From NCBI GenBank assembly GCA_035236585.1, contig CP141128.1, positions 37,554,684 to 37,618,683 on the forward strand: DNA of 64,000 nucleotides. The letters run 5' to 3'. Below the pieces are notes generated by a model. It did no database searches. It saw only the letters and a list, made by a program, of their open reading frames with translations, and had not been told where the DNA came from. The stretch comes from Warburgia ugandensis (taxonomy: Eukaryota; Streptophyta; Magnoliopsida; Canellales; Canellaceae). A program made the translations under genes and the position numbers. Below, piece after piece: positions 10,901 to 21,835 of this stretch. Numbering within the stretch: the first letter of the stretch is position 1; each line of letters opens with the position of its first letter.

Positions 10901-12093
10901 TACAGCACATGTTTGATCACTACAGATAGGACAAGCATTGTATCCCTTCATGGTCCATCCAGACAAATTATCATATGCAGGGAAGTCACTTATTGTCCAC
11001 AACAGTGTAGCCTTTAGGGTGAATGACTCTTTCTTGTATGTGTTGTATGCTTTTAATGCCTATGTCCCACAATGTCTAAAGATCATCAATCAAGGGAGAT
11101 AAGTGCATGTCAATGTCATTCCCTGGCTGCTTCAGACCCAATATCAACATAGTTAACATCATGAACTTCCTCTTCATGCATAGCGATGATGCAAGATTGT
11201 ATCAAACTAATATAACGAGCCAAAAACTATACTTATTGTTCATAGAATCATGAGGATTAATCCCATATGCAAATAATGCAAGTGGTAGGTTTCTACGTTC
11301 TTCACCAAAATTAGGCCACATGAACTCTACGAGTTTCCATGTTGGGTTATCTGCAAGATGGGGTGAAAAGCTATTAGCTACTCTGTCCTTGGCATGCCAT
11401 ACTAATTTCTTCATTGTTTCTTTTGTACGAAAAATTCTTTTGAACCTTAGAATAGGGGAGAAGTACCATAGAATCTTTGTAGGAATGTCTGTAACTGTCC
11501 TAATCGAATTCTTCTTCAACTTCCATCTTGATTGTCCACAAGTTGGCCACGTAGTTAGATCCTCATGCTCCTTCCTACACAAGATGCAATCAGTGGGACA
11601 TGCATGTATCTTCTCATACTTCAACCCTAGTGCAACCACAGTTTTCTTTGCCTCCCGTGTGGACCTCGCCAATTTATTATGCTTCAATAGCATCTTACCC
11701 ACTACTTTTAAGATTTCTATAAAGCCTTGATCAGAAAAACCAAATCTAGATTTCACGTTGTAAAGCTCTACCATTGTGGACAAATTGATATAATCTTTAC
11801 ACTCAAGGTACAATGGCTCATCGGCTTCCTCTAATATAGTATAAATTGTTTAAGGTGCTCCTAGAAGTCATCATATGTATCTCGAAATATCGGTAAACTA
11901 TATTGTCTCCAATACGTCCTACAATGTCTTGATCATATCTTCGAGGCCTTGTTGAGGGCCCATGCAGAAGTTCTTCTCCATGCCAAATCCATGCATGATA
12001 TCTTTCATCTATTCCATTGAAGCACAAGTGTTCACTCAACACCCCTATAGTTACCTTTTTTAAGTTTCCACATTTTGAGTATGAACAACGCAT
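10901..12093 (-). pseudogene. TNP2-like CACTA transposase, truncated and frameshifted
   Basis: Transposase of En/Spm-type elements. The N-terminal piece (11818-12093) carries a transposase-associated domain: Cys pairs, then FNGIDERYHAWIWHGE. The main piece (11202-11813) reads YEKIHACPTDCILCRKEHED, then CGQSRWK, LWYFSPILRFKRIFRTKET, ADNPTWKLVEFMWPNFGEE and LALFAYGINPHDSMNNKYS, all standard TNP2 landmarks. The reading continues out of frame through 11200-10901, with the familiar peptide on accepting/donating frames ending KGYNACPICSDQTCAV right at the LTR junction. Stops and frameshifts show it is dead. The gene is cut by insertion of element 1. Confidence 0.88.
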
Positions 12094-12580
12094 GCGATTA
12101 CAATCAACACCTACGCTAATTGCAAACTTTGAAATTTTCTATTCCCTCCTCATATTCTTTTGATGTTCTTATCGCATTCATCCAAGCATATTTGTCCATT
12201 ATCATAAGAAATTGAAGAAAATATGTGCGGAGACTTATTAGACATGAAAATATTAGGTTAAACATTTTACTAAACACTAGGTATACAAGAATTATAAGTA
12301 TTTGAAGTAACTACATTTCATGAACATTTGCAATTAACAATAAATATAAAAGAAAAAAAAAAAAAGCCAAACATATGAGGCAAACAAAGAGATACTAAGC
12401 AACACTTAAAAATCGATATCAACCACAAATTTGTGAATGTAGTTCCAATTAATGGGTAGAATTTGGTTGAGGGTAGACAAACAAAAGTTTGACTTAGTTT
12501 TTGAGTATATATCATGAAAACAGTTGATAAAGGCACGGCAAAAGTTGACAAAATAACTCTTAAAATAGACTCATATAATT
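12094..12580. other. Non-coding CACTA interior
   Basis: AT-rich sequence between the transposase N-terminus and the subterminal repeat zone. The open frame at 12318-12551 is hydrophobic low-complexity with no recognisable family. No feature is supported. Confidence 0.5.
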
Positions 12581-13794
12581 GAAGTTATTTGTTGTAAATG
12601 ATTTTAAAAGTGTGGACTATACTTTTAAAGTCATTTAACTATAGATGACTTTAAAAATCCACACTTTTAAAGTTGTTTACAGCAAATGACTTTAAAATTT
12701 TTTAAAAAATCACTTTAAATATACACTTACTTGATTTTTATATATTACAATTTCTTACATAAATATACAATGAAATCAATTTTACATACACAAACATATA
12801 TAATATATACATGAACAACACATGAACAAGGACATCAAATTATTTTTTTATTACATCCAATGCTCATATTATTAGATCTTATTAATACAAGATCAAAGGG
12901 CAAATCTTCTCTTTTTAATCAAAATCTACCTCCTAATATTTAGGTGACACCATTGTATGGAGAGAGAGAGTGTATCCTGCAATTTTCTCAGTAAAAAGTT
13001 GATGGCATAACCACCACTCGTCATCAAACCCTAATTTTGGATGAGAACAACAAACCATAATGTTCTCCTTTTCTCCAATAGTGAGGGTTAAAGAGAGAAG
13101 CAATTGTCTTTTGCAATGAAATCATATGATTTTTACTAAATTAAAACAATCTAATAGACTTCTTAACCCCATCATCTATAGTGAGAAAACCCACATGATC
13201 TACAAAATGAAAACAGTGAGAGTTAGTAACTAGAAAGAAATTCATGATCAAAAGAAGTTATGGTTTACTTACAGTTTTTTTTGGCATGACACAAATAATC
13301 AAAGTATCCAAAATGAAAAGCAAGAAGGGAAAAAGAGAGAAGCATAAGGACTAGAGGAGGAAGCCGTCATTCCACACGTAAGAAGAAGAGGATTAAGGAA
13401 ACAATGATATGTGGTGGGCTATTTATAAATGAACAAGGACTTTAGAAGTCATTTAATACTAAACGACTTTAAAAAATAGGAACTTTTGAAGTCTTTTAGT
13501 ACTAAATGACTTCAAATGTGTACGTGAGAATGGAATTTTAAAGTCATTTGACTCCATCCTAAACAACTTCAAAAGTTATTGAATTTTAAAGTCACTTAGC
13601 CTAAACAGCTTTAAAAGTCCTTCCTGGAAAAATTTTCTCTTTACGCCAAACATTTAAAATCATTTTCAATTACGACTTCAAATCTATATTTTTAAAGTCA
13701 TTTATTTCTATCCGACTTGTAAAGTATTTATGAAATAGGCAGTCAATATAACGACTTCCTTATGCCGACTTTAAAAGCCTAATGTGTAGCAGTG
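12580..13794 (-). repeat. CACTA subterminal repeat zone and CACTG terminus
   Basis: gactttaaa or its complement tttaaagtc, often as an inverted pair around a few bases, recurs many times at about 12585-12720 and 13436-13775. The middle (12750-13430) is AT-rich without the motif. In the CACTA family such repeats bind the TNPA-type protein; here that role is by analogy. The terminus at 13794 is followed by ata, a possible 3-bp target duplication whose partner is outside the window. Confidence 0.7.
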
Positions 13795-14032
13795 ATACCT
13801 CTCCATTTTTATTGTTTTTCATGTTTTTCTCACTTTCCACCTCACCATTAAGGGGCACTACGAATTTGACTTTCCATACAAGAGTCCTATCTTTTTAACA
13901 TTCTCTCTCCCACCTTCCTAAACTTATATCCCAACCATCCAACCAATGCCCACTTCTTAGGAAACTACCTAGCCAATCATCTCTTTCAACTTCACCCCCT
14001 TTCCTTATCTTTTTCCTATCCATCTCTTTCAT
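13795..14032. other. Anonymous sequence right of the CACTA terminus
   Basis: Pyrimidine-rich on the plus strand. No gene, RNA or repeat recognised. Confidence 0.4.
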
Positions 14033-14241
14033 TCTTCATTCGTGCGTAAGCCGATTGTATACCACCACTAATAAACACCGGAATAAGCGATATTCACTGG
14101 GTTAAGAGCACTCCCTCTAGTAAAGGCTTCTACAACTAGTTGACCGAAATGAGGATCCCAAATTGCATGAGCAATCAGTCTTACATATAAACGGTCATGT
14201 ACCTATGATTCAAAATTTCCTTGCCAAGCTACATAAAATGT
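14033..14241 (-). pseudogene. psaB: Plastid psaB fragment transferred to the nucleus (NUPT)
   Basis: Read on the minus strand, this encodes a segment of the photosystem I P700 apoprotein A2: VAWQGNFES, then [29 protein letters not shown] and WWYTIGLRTNEE in the correct order and spacing. It covers about 70 codons of a protein of roughly 734 residues, from the interior of the gene. Two internal stops (after NFES and in GVY-WWY) and several substitutions (PAVEAF to VVEAF, GALGPV to SALNPV) show it is a decayed nuclear, or mitochondrially relayed, copy and not a functional gene. Identified from recalled conserved PsaB wording, without alignment. Confidence 0.88.
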
Positions 14242-15970
14242 GAGGAAAGACTGCTGTGAATACACTAGCTCATACTACCGACTACCAATGGACCTGCACC
14301 TACTACAGCTCCCACACCTACTAAAGCCAATACTCTACTTCTTGTGTGCCAATTCATACTAGCCATTCCTGCTTATGTGACTCTTGCTATTGTTCTACTT
14401 CATCATCCCTATTCCTGCAAGATGGCTTGCTTACGAGTGCTATTTTCACTTCCTACTAACTAGTTGAGCTAAAAAGAGTGACAAAAGATGGGTTGCTTGT
14501 GTACCTATTCCTTCTGGCTTTCCAACTAGATATCCTATAATACCAATTGCTTCTTTTTGTTTAGCCTGCCTTTCCTATTGCTTTCAATTGCATGCTTTCC
14601 TTCATTTGTGTCTGACCAGAGGAGATAGTTATCAGCGACGAGAGGGGAAGAGAGAGAGATGGTTGCTAACTAGAGGAGATAGTGACCAGTGACCAAAGTT
14701 CCTATTTGCTTTCTATTATCAGCTGACTAGCTTGTCTTCCTGTTCTAATTGCTATTAAGACTATTCATGCTAGCCTTCCTACACCAGCTCCAGTTCATGC
14801 TAATACTTTATAAAGCAGAGCTCCTTTTCCTATAAAGTGAAAGTAAAGAGTGACAAAGCAAGGAAAGATTAAAGCTAAGACTCATATTCCTATGTTGAGT
14901 ATTATAATTGCTTTCCTGATCGATTACAATTCTTGTTCCTACTTCTTGTGTTGTTTTCCTGCTCCTACTCCCTAACTGGGAAAGAAAGGATTATATTACC
15001 ACTACCTACAGGAAGTGAACAAGTAGTAAGGCGTGTATTAGCGCTATTATTCTTGAAGCAAGTGAGGGGGGCGAGGGGGGCCTATATTATCACGCCCTTC
15101 TCTCTTATGACATCAAAGTGATACTTTTGAAGCTGGCTGCCAGTGCATTGTATCTAACCACACTATGGTAAATCAATGCAAGCAAACAGTGAGCATCCGA
15201 CAACTCTAGCTGAACAGTTAAGCAAGACTATGGCACCTAGGTGAACATCCACTTTACCAAACAAGACGTCAAGAGTTTCACTTAACCATTCCCCTCCAAT
15301 AGCCAAAGTGATAGTAGCTATAGCATCCACCGGTAATGTGTGGAAGAGGGTAAGCTTTCTATGTAGATAGATGACGTATCAACACCTTTTGCATCTTTTA
15401 AAGGATTCATATAGGTGTTGGGTCCTGAGGACCAAGATGGCCGAAGATCAAAACCTAAATGTGCCAGGGGTTGATCATCTAAGCCAAGGCAATAATGATG
15501 AATGAATTTTAGGGCTGATGTAGCTAATTGATCAACCACCTTTATAGTCAATTCATTAGGGTTGTCACCTTCTACCCGGAAGTATCGACCGTTTTTTTTT
15601 TTTGTCTATTAAGCCTCAAGCTATGGGACTTCCTAAAGAAAACTACAATCAAAATTTATCAACCACTCACAAGACCACTGATATCTTCGACTTAGCTCCC
15701 AAAGGTAATCCACCTGACCCTTCTAACAAGGGGGCGGAAGATCATGAAAGGGAGAAAATGTCCTAACTAAATCATAACACTATAACCTCAACCGTCTACT
15801 CATTCCATCCATCATATCAGCTGAGTTGATCTGATTCATTCTTATCTATAGATAATACAAGAGAGAACTTATGACCTCGCGGATGGACAAGGATTCGAAC
15901 CCCTGGTATTCCAAAGAATAGGCACTATGTGAAGAATCAAAAAGAAAAAATTGAATTCCAGTAATGAAAT
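14242..15970. other. Organelle-like anonymous patch next to psaB
   Basis: No intact gene. Composition differs from the retrotransposon surroundings, with many short runs such as ttcctgctcctac and aagtaaagagtgacaaagca that resemble plant mitochondrial intergenic DNA. Two coding-like remnants are present. One is on the minus strand (15318-15600, peptides LATSALKFIHHYCLGLDDQP and HLGFDLRPSWSSGPNTYMNP). The other is on the plus strand (about 15622-15765, MGLPKENYNQNL). I recognise neither. Together with psaB this suggests a compound organellar insertion, but only psaB is firm. Confidence 0.3.
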
Positions 15971-18045
15971 ATTGATCCTTTTATACTAAAAAGGATCATT
16001 TACTGCATCCACTGTATACACAATCTCCAAAACAAATTATAGGTCTGTCTGATTCTAGTGGGATTCATTTCCATGGAATTCTATGTGAAACACATTCAAG
16101 GGAGGAGTTCCACATGAAACTCCTACAAATTAGGAGCTTGCTTCCCGGCCTTGCCTCATCCCCTCCATCAATATCCTAAATTCTCACTAATCTAACCAAT
16201 CACCATGCTTACTACACTCCACCTCACCCTCTGTCTCTCCTACCTCATCCATAGCATCCCACCTTTCTAATTCCATAGTATTCCATGATTTTTATAAGGG
16301 GCAAATGTCCCCTCCTATAAAAGTGGTGTCTCCCACCTTAACTCATTCCAAATTAACCCACTTGATTTCCTTTTTGAAAAACCCTAGCTAGCCAATCCTA
16401 TTCTTATCCTAACCATCCATACTTCTTCCTATTTCATCCCCACCCTACCTTTACCTTATGTCACCCTAGAAAACTTAGGAAACAAAGTATAAAAGAGTCC
16501 AAAAAGGATTCAAGGCATGCAACTTTTTGGAGAAAAAAAGAACTCCTACTCCAAAGAGAGGAGGTGTCCTTTTCTTCTCTCATTTCCGTTCCTTCTAGTT
16601 TCAATGTTTTTCTCCTTAGGTGGTGCTCTCTTATCCAAGAACCTCCACTTCTCATGTATAGCTTGGAAAACCTTACTTGTCTAACATATCTTAAGGTGAG
16701 TTTCTCCCCTCTTTTACTTGTTCTTTGTTGAGTATGAGTTACCCCTCTTTACTTGTTCTTTGTTGAGTTTGAGTTAAGGAAATCTCTTTTTGCATTGCTT
16801 CTTATTTTTCATAGTCCTTTGCTTATATCTTCAAACTCAATTCCTTGTTCCTAAAGGTCACCATTTCTAGTCATGACAATTAAGATAAAGTGATCTTTAG
16901 ATCTAGGAAATAGGGTTCCTTTGACTCATCTTTGGTTCATAAATTCTAGATCTCTTTCATTAGTTAACTCTTGGCCTTTTCCTTGATGTATGTGTACTTC
17001 TTTTTGGGGGAGGAATGATTTAGTTGTAAGAGGATTCCATTTCAATTAGCATGGTGTGCACAATCCTGGAATAGTGCACACCACTCTTGTATGACTCTTG
17101 CTATCAATGAATGATATGTTTGAGAGAAGTTGCTTGAGTTTTGCCATAATTTTTTAATGCAATCCATGATTAATGCTTAGCTACACATGCAATGAATTTA
17201 ATATTTCATGCATCTTTGATTCATATTTCCCATGCATATCATGTTAGAATCACATTCAAGAACTATGCCCATATCCCATAAATCATTGACATGGCCTTGA
17301 ATGGTGATCTATTAGATTAGTTGGTTATTCAATCTTTCTCTTAGTTAATGTTCCATTCAAGCCTTGTAGTATTATTAGATCCATGAATTTTACTTTAGTT
17401 ATTATGTCCATTCTAGATTAGTTTTGCACTTAGGAGTTACAAGCATTACGTTATGTTCTCTTATGCACAGCTCTTGTTCCATATACTTCATGTTACTGTA
17501 ATATCAACGCTCACATTTAGGTTTCATGTGCACGATTCATTTAGTCTTTACACATCGCTTGTTCTAGGTTTGCATATTAGTTTAGACCATAGTTAGGTTT
17601 GTGTGGTATTTTCCTAAGATTGGTTGCACTCTAGAATATTCTTAGGAAGTTTCTCATTTTCACGTTTAGAATGTTTAAGTTAGGAAAGTAATGAATTTGT
17701 TGCTTACTTTCCTTATATTAGCTCCATTAATTAGAATTGCATGATTTAGCAAAGTTTCTAAATTTCAATTTTAGAAATTTCTCAATTTAGGAGAGTTCTA
17801 ATTTTAGAAATTTTTTAATTTAGGAAAGTTTTATTTTTAAAAAGCGTGTTTTTAGGTAAGTTGTTAAGTTTGTCATGTTTTAATTTTAGCATCTTTCATG
17901 TGTTAATCTTCCATTTTTAGTTTAGGAAAAATATTTCACTATCTTTGGCTAGGTTGAATGATCTAAGTGAGGACCAGTAATATCACATCCATTTGATTCC
18001 ACATCGGATCGACCTGTTCACATGAATTAGTACAACTTAAGACAT
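15970..18045 (+). repeat. 5' LTR of the outer Athila-like element (element 3), boundaries approximate
   Basis: Its right end has the LTR-terminal wording seen in the related elements (acatcggatcgacctgttcac, compare ttcgacccgtacttgca in element 1). The interior has a TATA-like tataaaag at about 16312. Long stretches resemble the element 2 LTR, such as the repeated ttagaaatttct / aggaaagtt phrases near 17750-17830. The primer site and first leader bases expected next are absent; the sequence passes straight into the leader block at about 18068. The left edge cannot be fixed. Confidence 0.55.
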
Positions 18046-19420
18046 AAAATTACAACAGAATTTTATCACCATCTCTTGGCACGCCTAGGTTAATCATCAC
18101 CTGTTGCACACACTAACCTTCCACATTTAAACTAAAATCAATAAGAAGATACCTATAGCAATCTATGAGCTCATAGGACCTTGACTACCTTGGTTTTTAA
18201 ATGACTAGTGCTGCCCACACACTCTATGACTTAGATTTCCAACAGCTAATTGAGGAGGCTGTGAAGTGATTCATTTAGTTAGGATCTAACTGGTAAGCAT
18301 AAGACAAGTCTAAAAGAGAGGAGTTATCTAGATTAGTACAATATAAAAGATACTCCCGTCAAATAAATTCAAGATAAAAAAAAAAAAAAAAAAGTTTTAG
18401 TTTGTTAGCATTAGGAATTGATTAGTCTTGTGTCCTTTCATTATGCATCATTTTAATCATTAGGTTGCATCATTTAGTTTTGATTTTTGTTGTCTAGTAA
18501 AAAATAAAAAACTATTTTGTTGTACAAAGTTCAAAAAGAAAGAGAAAAAAGGGGAAAAAACTTTTATAATATATACACAAATACAAATAACAAAAATCTT
18601 TCATTGTATAAAAAGTTAAAGTTAAAATAATAATAATAATAATAATTGAGCCAACCATTGGTGCATGTATTGTTGTCAATCTCTAAACCCCAATTTATTA
18701 CGTTTAGATCTTGAGATCGAACAAACTATTTGGCAAGGGTTACATATTCATATCGATTTAGATAACCCTACAATGGATGACCAAGTAGTAGAAATCAAGG
18801 CCCCGTTAGCGACTATGTTGCTCCAATTCAGTATAATGCACCTTCATACACAGTGTTGCTCACAATCAATGGGGATCATTTCAAGCTAAAACCAGGAGTT
18901 ATCTAACTTTTGCCTTCATTTTATGGAATAGATAAAGAGGACCCTTTTCATCATGTTGAGGAGTTCCTTGACATGTGTTATACCTTCAGATATAAAATAA
19001 AAAAAATAGATATTCTAATAACAGGATATTCCCCTTCTCTTTAAAATATAAAGTGAAGTCATGACTTAACTCTCTAGAGATAGGCTAGATCACTTCTTGG
19101 GAGCAGTTATGTAGGAAGTTTCTAAATAAATTATTTCCTATCCACAAGACCAATTCCCTTAGAAGGAAAATTATAAATTTTCAACAAAAAGCTTGTGAAC
19201 ATTTCCATCAATGTTGGGAATAGTAGAAGGATTTACTGGTCAAATTTTTGCACCACAATTATGAGAAATGACAATGAGTGCAATATTTTTATAAATGTTT
19301 TAACTCCTCAAAACTGACGTATGATAGATGCCACTAGTGGAGGTGCACTTATGACCAAGAATGATGTATGGGCGTAGTATTTCTTTCAGACATAAACTAA
19401 AATTTTCCATCCATGCTACT
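18046..19420 (+). pseudogene. Leader and first half of gag, outer element 3
   Basis: The leader carries the blocks shared with element 1 (about 18068-18110 and 18288-18330), then a poly(A) run (about 18368-18385) and a TAA repeat (about 18632-18650). Gag wording follows in changing frames: PSYTVLLTINGDHFK, LLPSFYGIDKEDPF and EEFLDMCYTF near 18850-18990, then sequence matching the KFLNKLFPIHKTNSL region near 19100-19160. Many stops and indels. The gag is interrupted at 19420 by the LTR of element 2 and resumes at 27736. Confidence 0.75.
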
Positions 19421-21811
19421 TGATAAGTGTTGAATTTTGCATAAAAAGTACCCAAGTGATAGCCCATGTGTTATAAAATATAGTCATAATTTTAGGGTTT
19501 TTTTGAAATTTTTGTAACACATGTATTTCTAACATAATAATTCAAAAGTGTGATATTTTGCAGGTTCAGAGGATAATCCAAAGTAAGTATGTGAATAATC
19601 ATATTTTTCAGGATTTAATAATGATTTCTTATCTTTTATAGGTGATGGAAAGGTAATCCAATTGTCGAGATTGATAGAGATGGAAATTGAAGTCATTCAT
19701 GAGATGTCCTAGTCTAAGTAGGAAACCAAAGTAAGCTAAGGCCTAAATGTCATCGATCCAAAGTCTGAACAAAGGTCAAGATCATCTCAAGTCAAGATCA
19801 TGGATCCAAGGAAGCAATTGGAAGAGCTAAAGGTGATTAAAATGGGTCATTGCACAAGCCATGCATTTTCCACCATCTTTGCATGGGAGCCATTTAAGCG
19901 ACCTCAACCATATAAACCATGAGAGAAGGTGACAAGCTAAGGAAGTCAAGCCAAGCAATGAGCCACGAAGCTAACTTAGCTAATGTCGCATGGGATTACA
20001 CTATTGGATTAAGATTTCAGGAAATTATCCTATGATATAATTGTGAAATTTTAAGAGATAATTAGCAAGGGCTGGATGAGATGAGATTTATCACATTCTA
20101 AGTGGACCAATCAAAGAAGAGTCATCCTTTATCTTCTTCCCAACTTTATCTCTCCATATCTCTCTCTATATCTATCCCTTTCTTGAAGGAAATTGACATG
20201 GGAACAAGGGGGAGGCACCTCTTGAAAAGGGGCACCTCCCACCTTACAAAAACTCCTTAAAATTCTATATTTTTCACCTTAAAACCACTTACCACCCACC
20301 TGCCTAGCATTCATACGAATTTCTCATCCAAAACCTCCTAAAATCTCCACATCCAACACTTAACCCTCACCTTCCTAGCATTTTCTTAAAGTCCTACTTC
20401 TAATCCCCATCTTAAGTCTCCTACCTTATCTCTATCCTCATACCCTCTATCTTATCTCTTAAGATTAGAATTCTAGCAACCCTAAAAAGCTAAAATCCTC
20501 TATAAAAACCCAAGGCATCTCATGTACCATATATAGAAGGAGCACCACGCCGCCTCCATGGGCTGGTCCTCCATGGTACTCCACGCCTCCTTTTGGGTTC
20601 CCTTTATCCTTGGTTGCAATTTATTTTCAAGGTCAACGCTGTTCTAGTTCTTTGTTTATTCCTTTGTTCTTTGCCTTGTTTGCTACTTAGTTTAATGCTT
20701 TAGTTCTTGCTTTAATTTCCTTGGTTATTTGTTTCTTATTCAAGCCTTTTGGGTTTCCTTCATCCTTGGTTGCAATTTATTTTCAAGGTTAGCTCTGTTG
20801 CTCTAGTTCTTTGCTTATTCCTTTGTTCCTTGCCTTGTTTGCTTCTTATTTTAATGCTTTTAGTTCTTGCTTTGATTTCCTTGGTTATTTTTTTCTTATT
20901 CAAGCCTTAGATCCTTGTATTCAAGGACTACACATCTCTTGTAGTGATAGCCAAGATATTGAAGCCCTTGGATCAAATTACTTGGTCCTTGAAGTCCTTG
21001 ATCTCCGTTGCTCCATCCCATCTTCCTTTTCATCACTTTTTTCTTGATTCTCATTGTATTCACTTACATATGCCTTTGGGATGTTGGATACTTGAAATCA
21101 AATTGGGTATTTTGTATTTGAATGATAAGAAGTATGCACAATTTGCTTTATAAGCTACCAATGTTTATGCACCATTTTTTGTAAGAATTTTGATTCAATA
21201 AAGGTCCATGCTTTCTACACACTTTTCATTCAAGTAATCATGTGCACACTTCTTTATTTCATTCATTCCATGCTAGCTTAGTTTGCATCATAGATCCATA
21301 CATATCTTGCTTAGTTCTTAATTACTCCTCTTGCACTATAGTTTATGTTTTACTTTGTTAAATAGCAATTGCATAAGGTTAGGACCCATGTGTACCATAC
21401 ACATGTCCATTCATGCAGCATAGTCTATTTAGGTTCCATTAACACTACTTTGTTTCATGCACACTCTTTTGCGTGGTAATTCCTTAGTTTTGCATATTTT
21501 GTCTAAGTTTATTGAATCTTTAGATTAGTTTTAGTAGTTTTCAATTCAAATTTTAGAATATTTCATTGTTAGGAAATTTCTAAGTTTATTTTGTTTACTT
21601 TGAGAATGTTTCTAATTTATGCATGTCATGTTTCCATGTTAATTCAATCCCTAGCTTAGATTAAAAACCAACTCTTTTTGCTAGGATAAATAATTTAAAT
21701 AAAGATCAATGCAACATAAAAAACCGTGACATTCCTTGTGGGATTGACCTCACTTGCATAAGAATACTACAATAAATCCATGCACTTGCACGTTTATTTA
21801 AAGCAACAACA
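19421..21811 (+). repeat. 5' LTR of element 2 (2391 bp)
   Basis: Starts tgataagtg and ends ...aaagcaacaaca. TATA box tataaaaa at 20501-20508, poly(A) signal aataaa at 21197-21202. It is about 900 bp longer than its partner because the 3' LTR lacks the part equivalent to about 19531-20411, and because this copy has a 156-bp tandem duplication (20591-20906). Confidence 0.9.
20591..20906 (+). repeat. Tandem duplication of ~156-160 bp in the element 2 5' LTR
   Basis: Copies at 20591-20746 and 20747-20906 both run from ttttgggtt through catccttggttgcaatttat and end cttattcaagcc. The 3' LTR has one copy (from about 26568). It lies just downstream of the TATA box, so it would lengthen the transcribed R/U5 segment. 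Confidence 0.9.
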
Positions 21812-21817
21812 AGTTTT

Positions 21818-21835
21818 TGGCACCATTGCCTGGGA
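21818..21835 (+). promoter_or_regulatory. Primer binding site, tRNA-Asp type (element 2)
   Basis: tggcaccattgcctggga, seven bases after the LTR end. It is closer to the tRNA-Asp complement than the element 1 site in its second half. Confidence 0.85.

Larger units (their letters stand above)
10901..13794 (-). mobile_element. CACTA (En/Spm) transposon, 5' half
   Basis: Contains a decayed TNP2-type transposase on the minus strand, then about 1.7 kb of non-coding DNA in which gactttaaa-type motifs recur in both orientations (12580-13790), like CACTA subterminal repeats. The right edge read on the minus strand starts cactgctacacattaggc, a CACTG-type terminus, at 13794. The other end is missing because element 1 interrupts the transposase gene at 10900/10901; the rest should lie left of the window. 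Confidence 0.8.

Noticed and set aside
15880..15960. tRNA-like T-arm (ggattcgaaccc read as a minus-strand tRNA)
   Set aside because: The stem around the loop does not pair properly and no D-arm, anticodon arm or acceptor stem could be built.
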